Source of the DNA: UBA4742 sp963785815
GTDB taxonomy: Bacteria; Actinomycetota; Acidimicrobiia; Acidimicrobiales; Acidimicrobilacustridaceae
Assembly (NCBI GenBank): GCA_963785815.1
Contig: CAWAWN010000001.1
Coordinates: 1,054,001-1,118,000, forward strand
DNA length: 64,000 nucleotides
Direction: 5' to 3'
The position numbers and the translations under genes are program-made. The notes beneath the pieces were generated by a model that saw only the letters and a program-made list of their open reading frames with translations, was not told the origin of the DNA and made no database searches. Within the stretch, counting starts at the first letter, position 1; every line of letters starts with the position of its first letter. Shown here piece by piece: positions 17,025-24,365 of this stretch.

Positions 17025-17209
17025 TCCGGCCCCGCGGTCCTGACGAAACCTGAACACCCCCTGTCGAGCGCGTCCGGCCGCGGCGGCGCTCCGGGACCTG
17101 TTGCCGATAGGGCTCGCGCCGACGCGTTGAGGCTGGTCAGCCGACAAAAACGCGTTAAGAAACCGGGGATCTGCTCGTCCGCTCCCGCACCCTCGGGTTG
17201 AATCTCGGG

Positions 17210-19195
17210 ATGGCCTCAGGCTCTCTCACGCAGGATCGCTCCGCGATCCAACCCCTCCCCCCCACGCCCAAGGTCGACATCCCCGAGTCCCGAGGGTTCC
17301 GGGTCAAGTCGAAGATCCTGGGCCGGGCGCTCAACAACGACCAGCTGGCCCACGAGCGACTGGGCAAGCCCACCGCCCTGGCCGTGTTCGCCTCCGACGC
17401 GCTCTCGTCCACGGCGTACGCCTCCGAGGAGATCCTTCGCACCCTGCTGTTCGTCGGCGCCATCGGCACGCTGGCCTTCGCGTACCTGATGCCCATCACC
17501 ATCGCCCTGATCCTGGTGCTGGTCATCCTCGTCTTCAGCTACCGCCAGACCATCAAGGCCTACCCGTCGGCCGGTGGCGCCTACATCGTCACCAAGGACA
17601 ACCTGGGCCTGCTGCCGGCCCAGGTGGCCGGCGTGGCCCTGCTCACCGACTACATCCTGACCGTGGCCGTGTCGGTGTCGGCCGGCGTGGCTGCCCTCTA
17701 CTCGGCGGTGCCTTCGATCTACCCGTGGCGGGTGCCGGTGGCCCTCGGCTTCATCACCACCATCGCCATCGGGAACCTGCGTGGGGTGAAGGAGTCCGGG
17801 AAGATCTTCGCCGTGCCCACCTACCTGTTCATCATCTCCATGTTCTCGATGATCCTCATGGGCATCTACAAGGCGCTGTTCGGGGGCGGGCTCTCACACG
17901 TGGTGCCCACCCACCCGGCGGCGCTGGAAGCCACCGGGGCGGCCAGCGTGGTGCTGATCCTGCACGCCTTCGCCTCTGGTGGCGCGGCCATGACCGGCGT
18001 CGAGGCCATCTCCAACGGCGTGCCCGCCTTCAAGCCCGTCGAGTGGAAGCACGCCCGCCAGACCCTGGTGATCATGGCCGTCCTCCTGGGCTCGATGTTC
18101 CTCGGCATCTCCTGGCTGGCGGCCAAGATGCAGATCGTCCCGAGCGACACCAAGACGGTGATCTCCCAAGCCGCCCAGGCCGTGTACGGCAGCGGCCCGT
18201 TGGGTCACGCCATGTTCTGGTTCACCCAGGCGGCCACCATGTTGATCCTGGTGCTGGCGGCCAACACCAGCTTCGCCGACTTCCCCCGGCTGGCCAGCTT
18301 CCACGCCGACGACGCCTTCATGCCCAAGCAGCTCACCAAGCGCGGCCACCGCCTGGTGTTCTCCAACGGCATCATCGCCCTGGCCATCGCCGGTGCCATC
18401 CCGGTGATCATCTTCCAGGCGGACGTGACCCGGCTGATCCCGCTCTACGCCATCGGCGTGTTCACCTCCTTCACCCTGTCGCAGGCCGGCATGGCCCGCA
18501 AGCACATCACCGACAAGGAACCGGGCTGGCGCACCGGCCTGTTCGTCAACGGGCTCGGCGCCGTCACCACCGGCGTGGTGACCATCGTCATCGGCGTGTT
18601 CAAGTTCACCGGTGGGGCCTGGTTCATCATGATCCTGGTCCCGGTCATGGTCTTCTTCCTGGTCCGGCTGAACCACGCCTACGAGTCCGAGAAGGAAGAG
18701 CTCGAGCACGAAGCCCGCGAGGCGGCCGAAGCGCCGATCCTGCGCTACCACTCGGTGATCGTGCTGGTGGAACGCCTCGACCAGAGCTCGGCCCGGGCCA
18801 TCCAGTACGCCCGCACGCTCACCCCCGACACGCTCAAGGCGGTTCACATCGCCACCGACGAGGTGTCGGCCGACCTGCTGACCGAGGAGTGGAGCCGCCT
18901 GGGTCTGGCCCGGGTTCCCCTCGAGGTGGTGGAGTGCCCGGACCGGCGCATCAGCCGGTGTGCCCTCGAGGTGGTGGCCGAGGCCGCGGCCGACGGCAGC
19001 ACCGAGGTCAGCGTGCTCATCCCCCGCCGTGAGTACTCCCGGTTCTGGCACCGCTTCCTGCACGACCACACCGCCGACGCCATCGCCAAGACGCTGTCGA
19101 ACGTGCCCCACGCCAACGTGACCTTCGTCCCGTACCACCTGGGCAAGACCCCGCAGGCCACCGTCGAGCTGCCCTCGTCCTCGACCGCCAGATGA
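17210..19195 (+). CDS. KimA-type potassium transporter of the APC superfamily, copy 2
   Basis: A 661-residue paralogue of the protein at 13374, with long identical blocks throughout, including the Asp/Tyr site residues and the cytoplasmic C-terminal domain (RTLTPDTLKAVHIATDE, IPRREYSRFWHRFLHDHTA). The frame is open from a TTG at 17198, but the ATG at 17210 (MASGSLTQDRS) aligns with the start of copy 1. The stop overlaps the second OB-fold gene by four bases, exactly as in copy 1. This is a tandem duplication of a two-gene unit. Differences cluster in transmembrane segments 2-4 and the extreme C-terminus. Substrate assignment to K+ rests on family resemblance. Confidence 0.82.
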   Translation: MASGSLTQDRSAIQPLPPTPKVDIPESRGFRVKSKILGRALNNDQLAHERLGKPTALAVFASDALSSTAYASEEILRTLLFVGAIGTLAFAYLMPITIALILVLVILVFSYRQTIKAYPSAGGAYIVTKDNLGLLPAQVAGVALLTDYILTVAVSVSAGVAALYSAVPSIYPWRVPVALGFITTIAIGNLRGVKESGKIFAVPTYLFIISMFSMILMGIYKALFGGGLSHVVPTHPAALEATGAASVVLILHAFASGGAAMTGVEAISNGVPAFKPVEWKHARQTLVIMAVLLGSMFLGISWLAAKMQIVPSDTKTVISQAAQAVYGSGPLGHAMFWFTQAATMLILVLAANTSFADFPRLASFHADDAFMPKQLTKRGHRLVFSNGIIALAIAGAIPVIIFQADVTRLIPLYAIGVFTSFTLSQAGMARKHITDKEPGWRTGLFVNGLGAVTTGVVTIVIGVFKFTGGAWFIMILVPVMVFFLVRLNHAYESEKEELEHEAREAAEAPILRYHSVIVLVERLDQSSARAIQYARTLTPDTLKAVHIATDEVSADLLTEEWSRLGLARVPLEVVECPDRRISRCALEVVAEAAADGSTEVSVLIPRREYSRFWHRFLHDHTADAIAKTLSNVPHANVTFVPYHLGKTPQATVELPSSSTAR

Positions 19196-19542
19196 GCTTC
19201 GTCCCCCTCGAGCCACCCCACGCCAGCCCCTCGCTGGGCCGGGTGCTGCGCAAGCCCATCGGCGACTGCCGCTGGCGCGAGCGGGTGCGGGTCGAGGGCC
19301 GCATCCGGGCCCTGCGGGTGCAGCCGTGGGAAGGCGGCATGGCCACCCTCGAGGTGACCGTGGTCGACGACACGGGCGGGATCGTGGCCATCTTCATGGG
19401 TCGCCAGCAGCTGGCCGGCGTGCGCCTGGGCGCCCACGTCGAGCTGGAGGGCATGGTGGTCGAGTCGCGGGGCCAGCTGGCCATCATGAACCCCGAGTAC
19501 ACGCTGCTGCCCCACCAGAGCACGGCCCAGGGCAAGAAGTAG
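19192..19542 (+). CDS. OB-fold nucleic-acid-binding protein, copy 2
   Basis: A 116-residue paralogue of the protein at 15371, with the same core (CRWRERVRVEGRIRALRVQP, then TGGIVAIFMGRQQLAGVRLG) and a short different N-terminus and C-terminus. The ATG overlaps the upstream stop. Thirteen bases separate its stop from the convergent pth stop, so transcripts from both sides must end here; no strong hairpin is visible in that gap. It is probably made in fixed ratio with transporter copy 2. Confidence 0.75.
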   Translation: MSFVPLEPPHASPSLGRVLRKPIGDCRWRERVRVEGRIRALRVQPWEGGMATLEVTVVDDTGGIVAIFMGRQQLAGVRLGAHVELEGMVVESRGQLAIMNPEYTLLPHQSTAQGKK

Positions 19543-19554
19543 CCCGCAGGCGGC

Positions 19555-20178
19555 TCAGCCGGGGCCCGACCCCGCCGGGCCGGGCGCGCCGACGACGTCC
19601 TCCAGGGCGTTGAAGCGGTTCATGGCTGCATCGACGCCGTCGGCCAGGATGGCCTCGACGGCGTCGGCGGCCCGGGCCACCACCTCGGACAGGACCAGCC
19701 GCACCGCCTTGGGGGGCCGGTTGAGCACGTGGCCCACGCCCTCGTCCTTGTTGGGAGGCTTGCCCACCCCGATGCGCACCCGGGCGAAGGCGTCGTCGTG
19801 CAGGTGGGCCTTGATCGAGCGCAGGCCGTTGTGCCCGGCGAGCCCCCCGCCGGACTTCACCCGCAGCCGGCCCACCGGCAGGTCGAGCTCGTCGTGGACC
19901 ACGACCAGCTCTCGTCCCACGTCCAGGTCGTAGCGGCGTACCAGGGGCGCCACCGCCTGGCCGGACTCGTTCATGTAGGTCTGGGGCTCGGCCAGGATCA
20001 GGCGACCGGGGCCGACGCGCACGTCGTCGACCAGGGCCCGATCACGCCGCGATCGGCGCAGCCGCGCCCCGTGGCGCTCGGCCAGCAGGTCGACGACCTC
20101 GAAGCCGACGTTGTGGCGGCTGCCCACGTACTCGGCGCCGGGGTTGCCCAGCCCGACCACCAACAGGTCGGTCGCCAT
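19555..20178 (-). CDS. pth: Peptidyl-tRNA hydrolase
   Basis: A 207-residue enzyme that recycles peptidyl-tRNA by cleaving the ester bond. Signatures are all present: GLGNPGAEYVGSRHNVGFEVVD with the catalytic His, QTYMNESGQAV, VVHDELDLPVGRLRVK and GGLAGHNGLRSI. Length is normal. It is the last gene of the minus-strand glmU-prs-rplY-pth set, 42 bases after rplY. The pairing with rplY and prs is standard in actinobacteria. Confidence 0.96.
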   Translation of the reverse strand: MATDLLVVGLGNPGAEYVGSRHNVGFEVVDLLAERHGARLRRSRRDRALVDDVRVGPGRLILAEPQTYMNESGQAVAPLVRRYDLDVGRELVVVHDELDLPVGRLRVKSGGGLAGHNGLRSIKAHLHDDAFARVRIGVGKPPNKDEGVGHVLNRPPKAVRLVLSEVVARAADAVEAILADGVDAAMNRFNALEDVVGAPGPAGSGPG

Positions 20179-20220
20179 CGGTTGCGAGGGTGGGCGCGGG
20201 CTTCGGCGCGGCGCGCCGAA

Positions 20221-20883
20221 CTACTCGCCGTCGCCGGAGGCCTCGCCCCCGGCCTCGTCGGCCGCCGACTCGGCGCCCTCGCCGGCCGCCTCCTCCTCGG
20301 CGCCCTCGGCGGCCACCGCCGCCTCCGCGGCCCGGGTGGCGCTGGCGATGGCGATCTGCTCCTCGGGCTCGACGTCGGTGGTGACGCCTTCGGGCAGGGA
20401 GATGTCGCTCACCCGCACCGCCCCGCCGATCTCGAGCGCCGTGATGTCCACCTCGAGCTGCGCGGGGATGGCCGCCGGCTTGGAGGTGATGAGCAGCGTG
20501 TGGAGGAGCTGCTCGACGATGCCCTGCTCGATCTCGACCTGGTGGGCCTCACCGGTGAGCACCACCGGCACCTCGACCGAGATGGCCGCGTCGCGGTCGA
20601 TGCGCAGGAAGTCGACATGGGTCACCGAGCGGCGCACCGGGTCGCGCTGGAGGTCCTTGACGATGGTCAGGTCGTGGTGGCCGTCGACCTCGAGGCTGAT
20701 GAGGGCGTTGAAGCCGGCTTCGGTGGTCAGGGCTCGGCGCAGCTCGGGCCAGGCCACCAACACCGAGACCGGCTCGCGATCGAGCCCGTACACCACACCG
20801 GGCACCTTGCCCTCGACGCGCTGGCGCCGGGCGGGACGGGAGCCGGTCGGGCGACCGGTCTCGGCGATGAGGGTGACATCCAT
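20221..20883 (-). CDS. rplY: 50S ribosomal protein bL25 (general stress protein CTC form)
   Basis: A 220-residue protein with the two-domain long form of L25. The N-terminal 5S-rRNA-binding domain includes RRQRVEGKVPGVVYG and DLQRDPVRRSVTHVDFLRI; the beta-rich CTC domain is followed by an acidic Ala/Glu/Gly tail of about 45 residues. The frame is open further upstream to 20988, but the ATG at 20881-20883 has an AGGAG nine bases before it and starts at the family N-terminus (MDVTLIAETG). It binds 5S rRNA in the large subunit. It lies between prs and pth. Confidence 0.95.
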   Translation of the reverse strand: MDVTLIAETGRPTGSRPARRQRVEGKVPGVVYGLDREPVSVLVAWPELRRALTTEAGFNALISLEVDGHHDLTIVKDLQRDPVRRSVTHVDFLRIDRDAAISVEVPVVLTGEAHQVEIEQGIVEQLLHTLLITSKPAAIPAQLEVDITALEIGGAVRVSDISLPEGVTTDVEPEEQIAIASATRAAEAAVAAEGAEEEAAGEGAESAADEAGGEASGDGE

Positions 20884-21010
20884 GGTGGCGTGCTCCTGCA
20901 GGGGCGCCCGAGCGGGCGTCGTGAACGAGTCGGAGATGGGTCGTAGACCGGCGGACCAGCCTACCGGGGCCGGCGCGCTCAGCGCCATCCGGCCCCGACG
21001 GGCCCGCGCC

Positions 21011-21991
21011 TCACGCCAGGTTGTCGCCGCCGAAGATCTCGCTCACCGACGTGTCCTCGAACACGGCGTCGATGGCGTCGGCGATGACCCCGGCCACCGA
21101 CAGCACCTCGACCTTGTCGATCTGCTTCTCGGGCGGCAGCGGCAGCGTGTTGGTCACCACCACCTTGGAGATCACCGAGTTCTTCAGCCGGTCGATGGCC
21201 GGGCCGGAGAACACGCCGTGGGTGGCCGCGGCGTAGACCTGGGACGCGCCGTGGTCGATGAGCTGGTCGGCCGCGGCGCACAGGGTGGACGCGGTGTCGA
21301 TCATGTCGTCGATGAGCACGCAGGTGCGCCCGCTCACCTCGCCCACCACGTCGCGGGCCTCGACCGAGTTCTTCTGCCCCTTGACCCGGCGCTTGTGCAC
21401 GATGGCCAGGTCGGCGTGCAGCAGGCTGGCGTAGCGCTCGGCCACCTTCACCCGGCCGGCGTCGGGCGACACCACGACCAGGTCGCCGCCCAGACCCGCC
21501 AGGTGGTCGACCAGCACGGGCATGGCCGTGAGGTGGTCGACGGGGCCGTCGAAGAACCCCTGGATCTGGCCCGAGTGCAGGTCGACGCTCACCAGGCGCT
21601 TGGCCCCGGCCACCCGGAACATGTCGGCCAGCAGCTTGGCCGAGATGGGTTCGCGACCCTCGGACTTGCGGTCCTGTCGGCTGTAGCCGTAGTAGGGGCA
21701 CACCACGGTGATGCGCTTGGCCGACGCCCGCTTGGCCGCGTCGACCATGATCAGCTGTTCCATGATCGAGTCGTTGAGGGTCATGCCTTCGGTGGCGCTG
21801 TGGGTCTGGACGATGAACACGTCGGTGCCCCGCACCGATTCGCCGAACCGGCAGTGCAGCTCGCCGTTGGCGAACTCCCCCAGGTTGGGTTCGCCCAGCT
21901 CGACGTCGAGGCGATCGGCGATCTCCTGGGCCAGCGGGAGGTTGGATCGCCCCGACACCAGGTACAGGCGCTTCTTGGTGACGAGCTCCAT
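21011..21991 (-). CDS. prs: Ribose-phosphate pyrophosphokinase (PRPP synthetase)
   Basis: A 326-residue enzyme making PRPP from ribose-5-phosphate and ATP for nucleotide, His and Trp synthesis. Visible motifs: GEFANGELHCRFGESVRG, VVCPYYGYSRQDRKSEGREP, VSVDLHSGQIQGFFD with the metal-binding His, and the PRPP loop VLIDDMIDTASTL. A GGGAG ribosome site precedes the ATG. It follows glmU by 57 bases and is probably co-transcribed with it. Confidence 0.97.
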   Translation of the reverse strand: MELVTKKRLYLVSGRSNLPLAQEIADRLDVELGEPNLGEFANGELHCRFGESVRGTDVFIVQTHSATEGMTLNDSIMEQLIMVDAAKRASAKRITVVCPYYGYSRQDRKSEGREPISAKLLADMFRVAGAKRLVSVDLHSGQIQGFFDGPVDHLTAMPVLVDHLAGLGGDLVVVSPDAGRVKVAERYASLLHADLAIVHKRRVKGQKNSVEARDVVGEVSGRTCVLIDDMIDTASTLCAAADQLIDHGASQVYAAATHGVFSGPAIDRLKNSVISKVVVTNTLPLPPEKQIDKVEVLSVAGVIADAIDAVFEDTSVSEIFGGDNLA

Positions 21992-22048
21992 CCGTCGTTG
22001 CTCCCGTGTTCGCTGGTTGGGGGGTCGATCCGGCGGATCGCTGACCGG

Positions 22049-23155
22049 TCAGCCGTCGGCGTCGTCGGTGGTCGCAGTGTAGAACGGACCGGTGCGCGTG
22101 TCGGAAGCCACCGAGCTGCCCGGCTCGAGGGCGGCGAAGGGGCCGACCACGGCGTTGTCGCCCACCTCGGCGTCGCGCCCGATGGTGGCCTCGACGGTGG
22201 CCCCCGCCCCGATGGCGCAGTCGACCAGTCGGGTGTCGGGACCCAGCTCGGCGCCTGGACCCACCACGCAGCGCCCCTGGAGCATGGTGCCCGGGAAGAT
22301 GGTCACGTCGGGGGCCAGCTGCACCGTGGCGTCGATGTAGGTGCGCTGGGGATCGACCATCGTCACGCCTTGGCGCAACCACCGGTCGTTCGTGCGCCGG
22401 CGCAGCTCGGATTCGGCGGTGGCCAGCTGCACCCGGTCGTTCACCCCCTGGGTCTCGGTGGGATCGGGCACGACCAGGCCCTCGACCCGGTAGCCGGCAT
22501 CGTGCAGCACCCCGACCACGTCGGTCAGGTAGTACTCGCCCTCCGCGTTCTCGGGGCTCAGCCGACGCAGGGCCGGGGCCAGCACGCTGCGCCGGAAGCA
22601 GTAGATCGACGTGTTGATCTCGTCGATCTCGAGCTCCTCGGGGGTGGCGTCGCCGTGCTCGACCACCCGCTGGACCCGCCCGTCGGCCCCGCGGACGACC
22701 CGGCCGTAGCCGGTGGCGTCGCCCCAGCGGGCGGTCAGCACGGTGGCGGCGGCCTCGCTGTGGCGGTGCAGCGCCACCAGGGCGGCCACCGTCTCGGGAC
22801 GCAGCAGGGGCGTGTCGCCCGGCAGCACGATCACGTCGCCGTCGTCCTCCAGGTCGTCGTCGGAGAAGGCGGTGAGGCCCACGCTCACGGCATCCCCGGT
22901 GCCCCGCTGCACGTGCTGCTCGACGAAGTCGAGGTGCAGGTCGGGGGCCTCCTCCTGGAGCTTCTTGGTCACCCGCTCCGCGCCGTGGCCGACCACGATC
23001 ACCGCCCGGCTGGTCTCGCAGTCGCCCAGGGCGTCGAGCACGTACAGCAACATGGCCCGACCGCACAGCAGGTGGAGCGGCTTGGGTCGCGTGGAGCGCA
23101 TCCGCGCCCCCTCTCCCGCGGCCAGGACGATGGCGGACAGGGACGAGCTGGTCAT
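22049..23155 (-). CDS. glmU: GlmU, uridyltransferase domain with truncated left-handed beta-helix
   Basis: A 368-residue protein, about 90-120 residues shorter than normal GlmU. The N-terminal GlcNAc-1-P uridyltransferase is complete: LAAGEGARMRS, QRGTGDAV, LPGDTPLL, GYGRVVR, EINTSIYCF and the GVNDRVQLA metal region. The hexapeptide helix starts near residue 255, but the protein ends soon after a GPFAALEPGSS segment. Missing are the positions of the E. coli acetyltransferase residues Lys351, His363, Tyr366, Asn377, Asn386 and Lys392, and the equivalent of Arg333 is not Arg. Only 57 bases separate the stop from prs, so the lost part is not simply out of frame. It should still make UDP-GlcNAc from GlcNAc-1-P but not acetylate GlcN-1-P. 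Confidence 0.88.
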   Translation of the reverse strand: MTSSSLSAIVLAAGEGARMRSTRPKPLHLLCGRAMLLYVLDALGDCETSRAVIVVGHGAERVTKKLQEEAPDLHLDFVEQHVQRGTGDAVSVGLTAFSDDDLEDDGDVIVLPGDTPLLRPETVAALVALHRHSEAAATVLTARWGDATGYGRVVRGADGRVQRVVEHGDATPEELEIDEINTSIYCFRRSVLAPALRRLSPENAEGEYYLTDVVGVLHDAGYRVEGLVVPDPTETQGVNDRVQLATAESELRRRTNDRWLRQGVTMVDPQRTYIDATVQLAPDVTIFPGTMLQGRCVVGPGAELGPDTRLVDCAIGAGATVEATIGRDAEVGDNAVVGPFAALEPGSSVASDTRTGPFYTATTDDADG

Positions 23156-23178
23156 CTCCCCTGTTCTAACGCGGGCAG

Positions 23179-23184
23179 TAGGCT
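23179..23184 (+). promoter_or_regulatory. -10-like box TAGGCT before tRNA-Gln
   Basis: TAGGCT ends 12 bases before the 5' end of the tRNA, the right place for a promoter with a short 5' leader. It lies in the space between divergent glmU and tRNA-Gln. No clear -35 was found. Confidence 0.4.
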
Positions 23185-23196
23185 CGGGCTACCCCA

Positions 23197-23268
23197 TCGG
23201 GGGTGATGTAATCGGCAACATGCGTGGTTTTGGTCCACGACTTCGGGGTTCGAGTCCCTGCCCCCGAG
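23197..23268 (+). tRNA. tRNA-Gln (anticodon TTG)
   Basis: A full cloverleaf can be drawn: perfect 7-bp acceptor (23197-23203 with 23261-23267), D stem ATGT/ACAT, anticodon stem CGTGG/CCACG with 7-base loop TTTTGGT, 4-base variable loop, and T stem CGGGG/CCCTG (one G-U) around TTCGAGT. The anticodon TTG reads CAA/CAG, giving glutamine. The discriminator base is G, as expected for tRNA-Gln. CCA is not encoded. Confidence 0.95.
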
Positions 23269-23331
23269 CCGTGGTGGTCGCCCCCGACCCCGCCCCCGGG
23301 CCCCCGTTTCGCACCGCGGCGCGGGGCCCGA

Positions 23332-23337
23332 TAGATT
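23332..23337 (+). promoter_or_regulatory. -10-like box TAGATT before bS22
   Basis: TAGATT ends 10 bases before the bS22 ATG. This would give a leaderless or nearly leaderless mRNA; no Shine-Dalgarno sequence fits in the gap. Confidence 0.4.
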
Positions 23338-23347
23338 TCGCCCGGTC

Positions 23348-23449
23348 ATGGGCTCACTCATCAAGAAGCGCCGCAAGCGCATGCGCAAGAAGAAGCACAA
23401 GAAGATGTTGAAGCGCACGCGCTTCCAGCGCCGCGCCGCGGGCAAGTAG
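23348..23449 (+). CDS. Small ribosomal protein bS22 (AURKAIP1/COX24-type microprotein)
   Basis: A 33-residue, extremely basic protein beginning MGSLIKKRRKRMRKKKHKK and ending RRAAGK. It matches the actinobacterial 30S protein bS22, first recognised in mycobacterial ribosome structures, over its whole length by memory of the family (MGSxIKKRRKRM...KKKHxKxLxRTRxQRRxxGK). It lies between tRNA-Gln and ispE on the same strand. It is easily missed by gene callers because of its size. Confidence 0.92.
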   Translation: MGSLIKKRRKRMRKKKHKKMLKRTRFQRRAAGK

Positions 23450-23478
23450 CTCCGGGCCGGCCCGAGGCTGGCCGTCCG

Positions 23479-24260
23479 ATGCCGCCCGCGCCCGTCCCGG
23501 TCGTGCTGCGCGCCCCGGCCAAGCTCACCCTCAGCCTGCGCATCACGGGGGTGCGAGCCGACGGCTACCACCTGATCGACGCCGAGATGGTCTCGCTCGA
23601 CCTGGCGGACCTGATCGAGGTCGTCGCCCCGATGGCCGGCGGCGATCGGGGCCGCGCCCCGCGCCGTTGGTCGAGGTGGCGGATGCCCGCGGGCAGGCCG
23701 TCGCCGTGGGGCCCGCCGAGCAGAACCTGGCCCACCGGGCGCTGGTGCTGGCCGGCCGGACGGCGCACCTGCGGGTGACCAAGCACATCCCCCCGGGCGC
23801 CGGCCTGGGCGGCGGGTCGTCGGACGCAGCCGCGGTGCTGCGCTGGGCAGGGGTGGACGACCTGGAGCTGGCCGCTCGGCTGGGAGCCGACGTGCCCTTC
23901 TGCCTGGTGGGCGGGCGGGCCCGGGTGCGCGGCGTCGGCGAGCTGGTGGCACCCGTCCCCTTCGAGGCGCGCACCGTCACCCTGCTCACCCCGTCGTTCG
24001 GGTGCGACACCCCGGCGGTGTACCGCCGCTGGGACGAGTTGGGCGGCCCGCACGACGACCGGCCCGACGGCAACGACCTGACCGCCGCCGCCCTGTCGGT
24101 CGAGCCCCGGCTGGCCACCTGGCGCGAACGGCTGGCCGACGCCACCGGAGCCGAGCCCCGGTTGGCGGGCAGCGGTTCCACCTGGTTCGTGGAGGGTGAG
24201 TTCCCCGGCCCGGGGCGCGTGGTGGCCCACGCCATCCCGGCCCAGCCCATCAGCCGCTGA
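23479..24260 (+). pseudogene. ispE: 4-diphosphocytidyl-2-C-methyl-D-erythritol kinase, frameshifted
   Basis: IspE phosphorylates CDP-ME in the MEP isoprenoid pathway. The first about 55 codons (ATG 23479; VVLRAPAKLTLSLRITG, then DGYHLIDAEMVSLDLADLIEVV) are in one frame; the rest (VGPAEQNLAHRAL, GHMP motif PPGAGLGGGSSDAAA, and AGSGSTWF) is in the frame one base back. The shift falls between about 23631 and 23665, a G/C-rich run with short homopolymers. A single missing base explains it: 782 bases instead of 783. Both halves are well conserved and the gene is normally essential, so a sequencing or assembly error is more likely than true loss. No slippery heptamer is visible. Confidence 0.85.
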
Positions 24261-24277
24261 TCGGGGGTTCCCCCCGA
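24261..24277. terminator. 7-bp G/C hairpin directly after ispE stop
   Basis: Perfect complementary 7-base arms 24261-24267 and 24271-24277 around a 3-base loop start on the base after the ispE stop. There is no T-tract. It probably ends the tRNA-bS22-ispE side. Confidence 0.6.
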
Positions 24278-24286
24278 ACGGTGCGG

Positions 24287-24308
24287 ATCGGGTGAGGGAG
24301 CACCCGAT
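24287..24308. terminator. 8-bp hairpin, second of a pair between ispE and ksgA
   Basis: Arms 24287-24294 and 24301-24308 are perfect complements around a 6-base loop. Together with the hairpin at 24261-24277 it fills the space between the convergent ispE and ksgA genes, so one may serve each strand. The rest of the gap to 24365 shows nothing clear. Confidence 0.55.
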
Positions 24309-24365
24309 GCGCGCCTTCAGCACCCGAACCCAGCGGATCGGTGGGTCGGCCCCGCGCCTGATCCG

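Noticed and set aside
17040..17209. Possible c-di-AMP (ydaO) riboswitch upstream of transporter copy 2, because KimA genes in Bacillus have one and CCCGCACCC plus GGGTTGAATC look riboswitch-like.
   Set aside because: The other conserved segments (GCCGAATCC-type 5' element, matching core helices, about 120 bases of fixed architecture) are not present, and copy 1 lacks even these fragments.
23146..23161. Leaderless promoter for glmU from a TAGAAC hexamer.
   Set aside because: The hexamer lacks the final T and the gap to the ATG is itself a good AGGGGAG ribosome site, so the geometry is ambiguous.
23640..23665. Programmed -1 frameshift in ispE.
   Set aside because: No X-XXY-YYZ slippery heptamer or clear downstream pseudoknot is visible; a single missing base in a G/C run is simpler.
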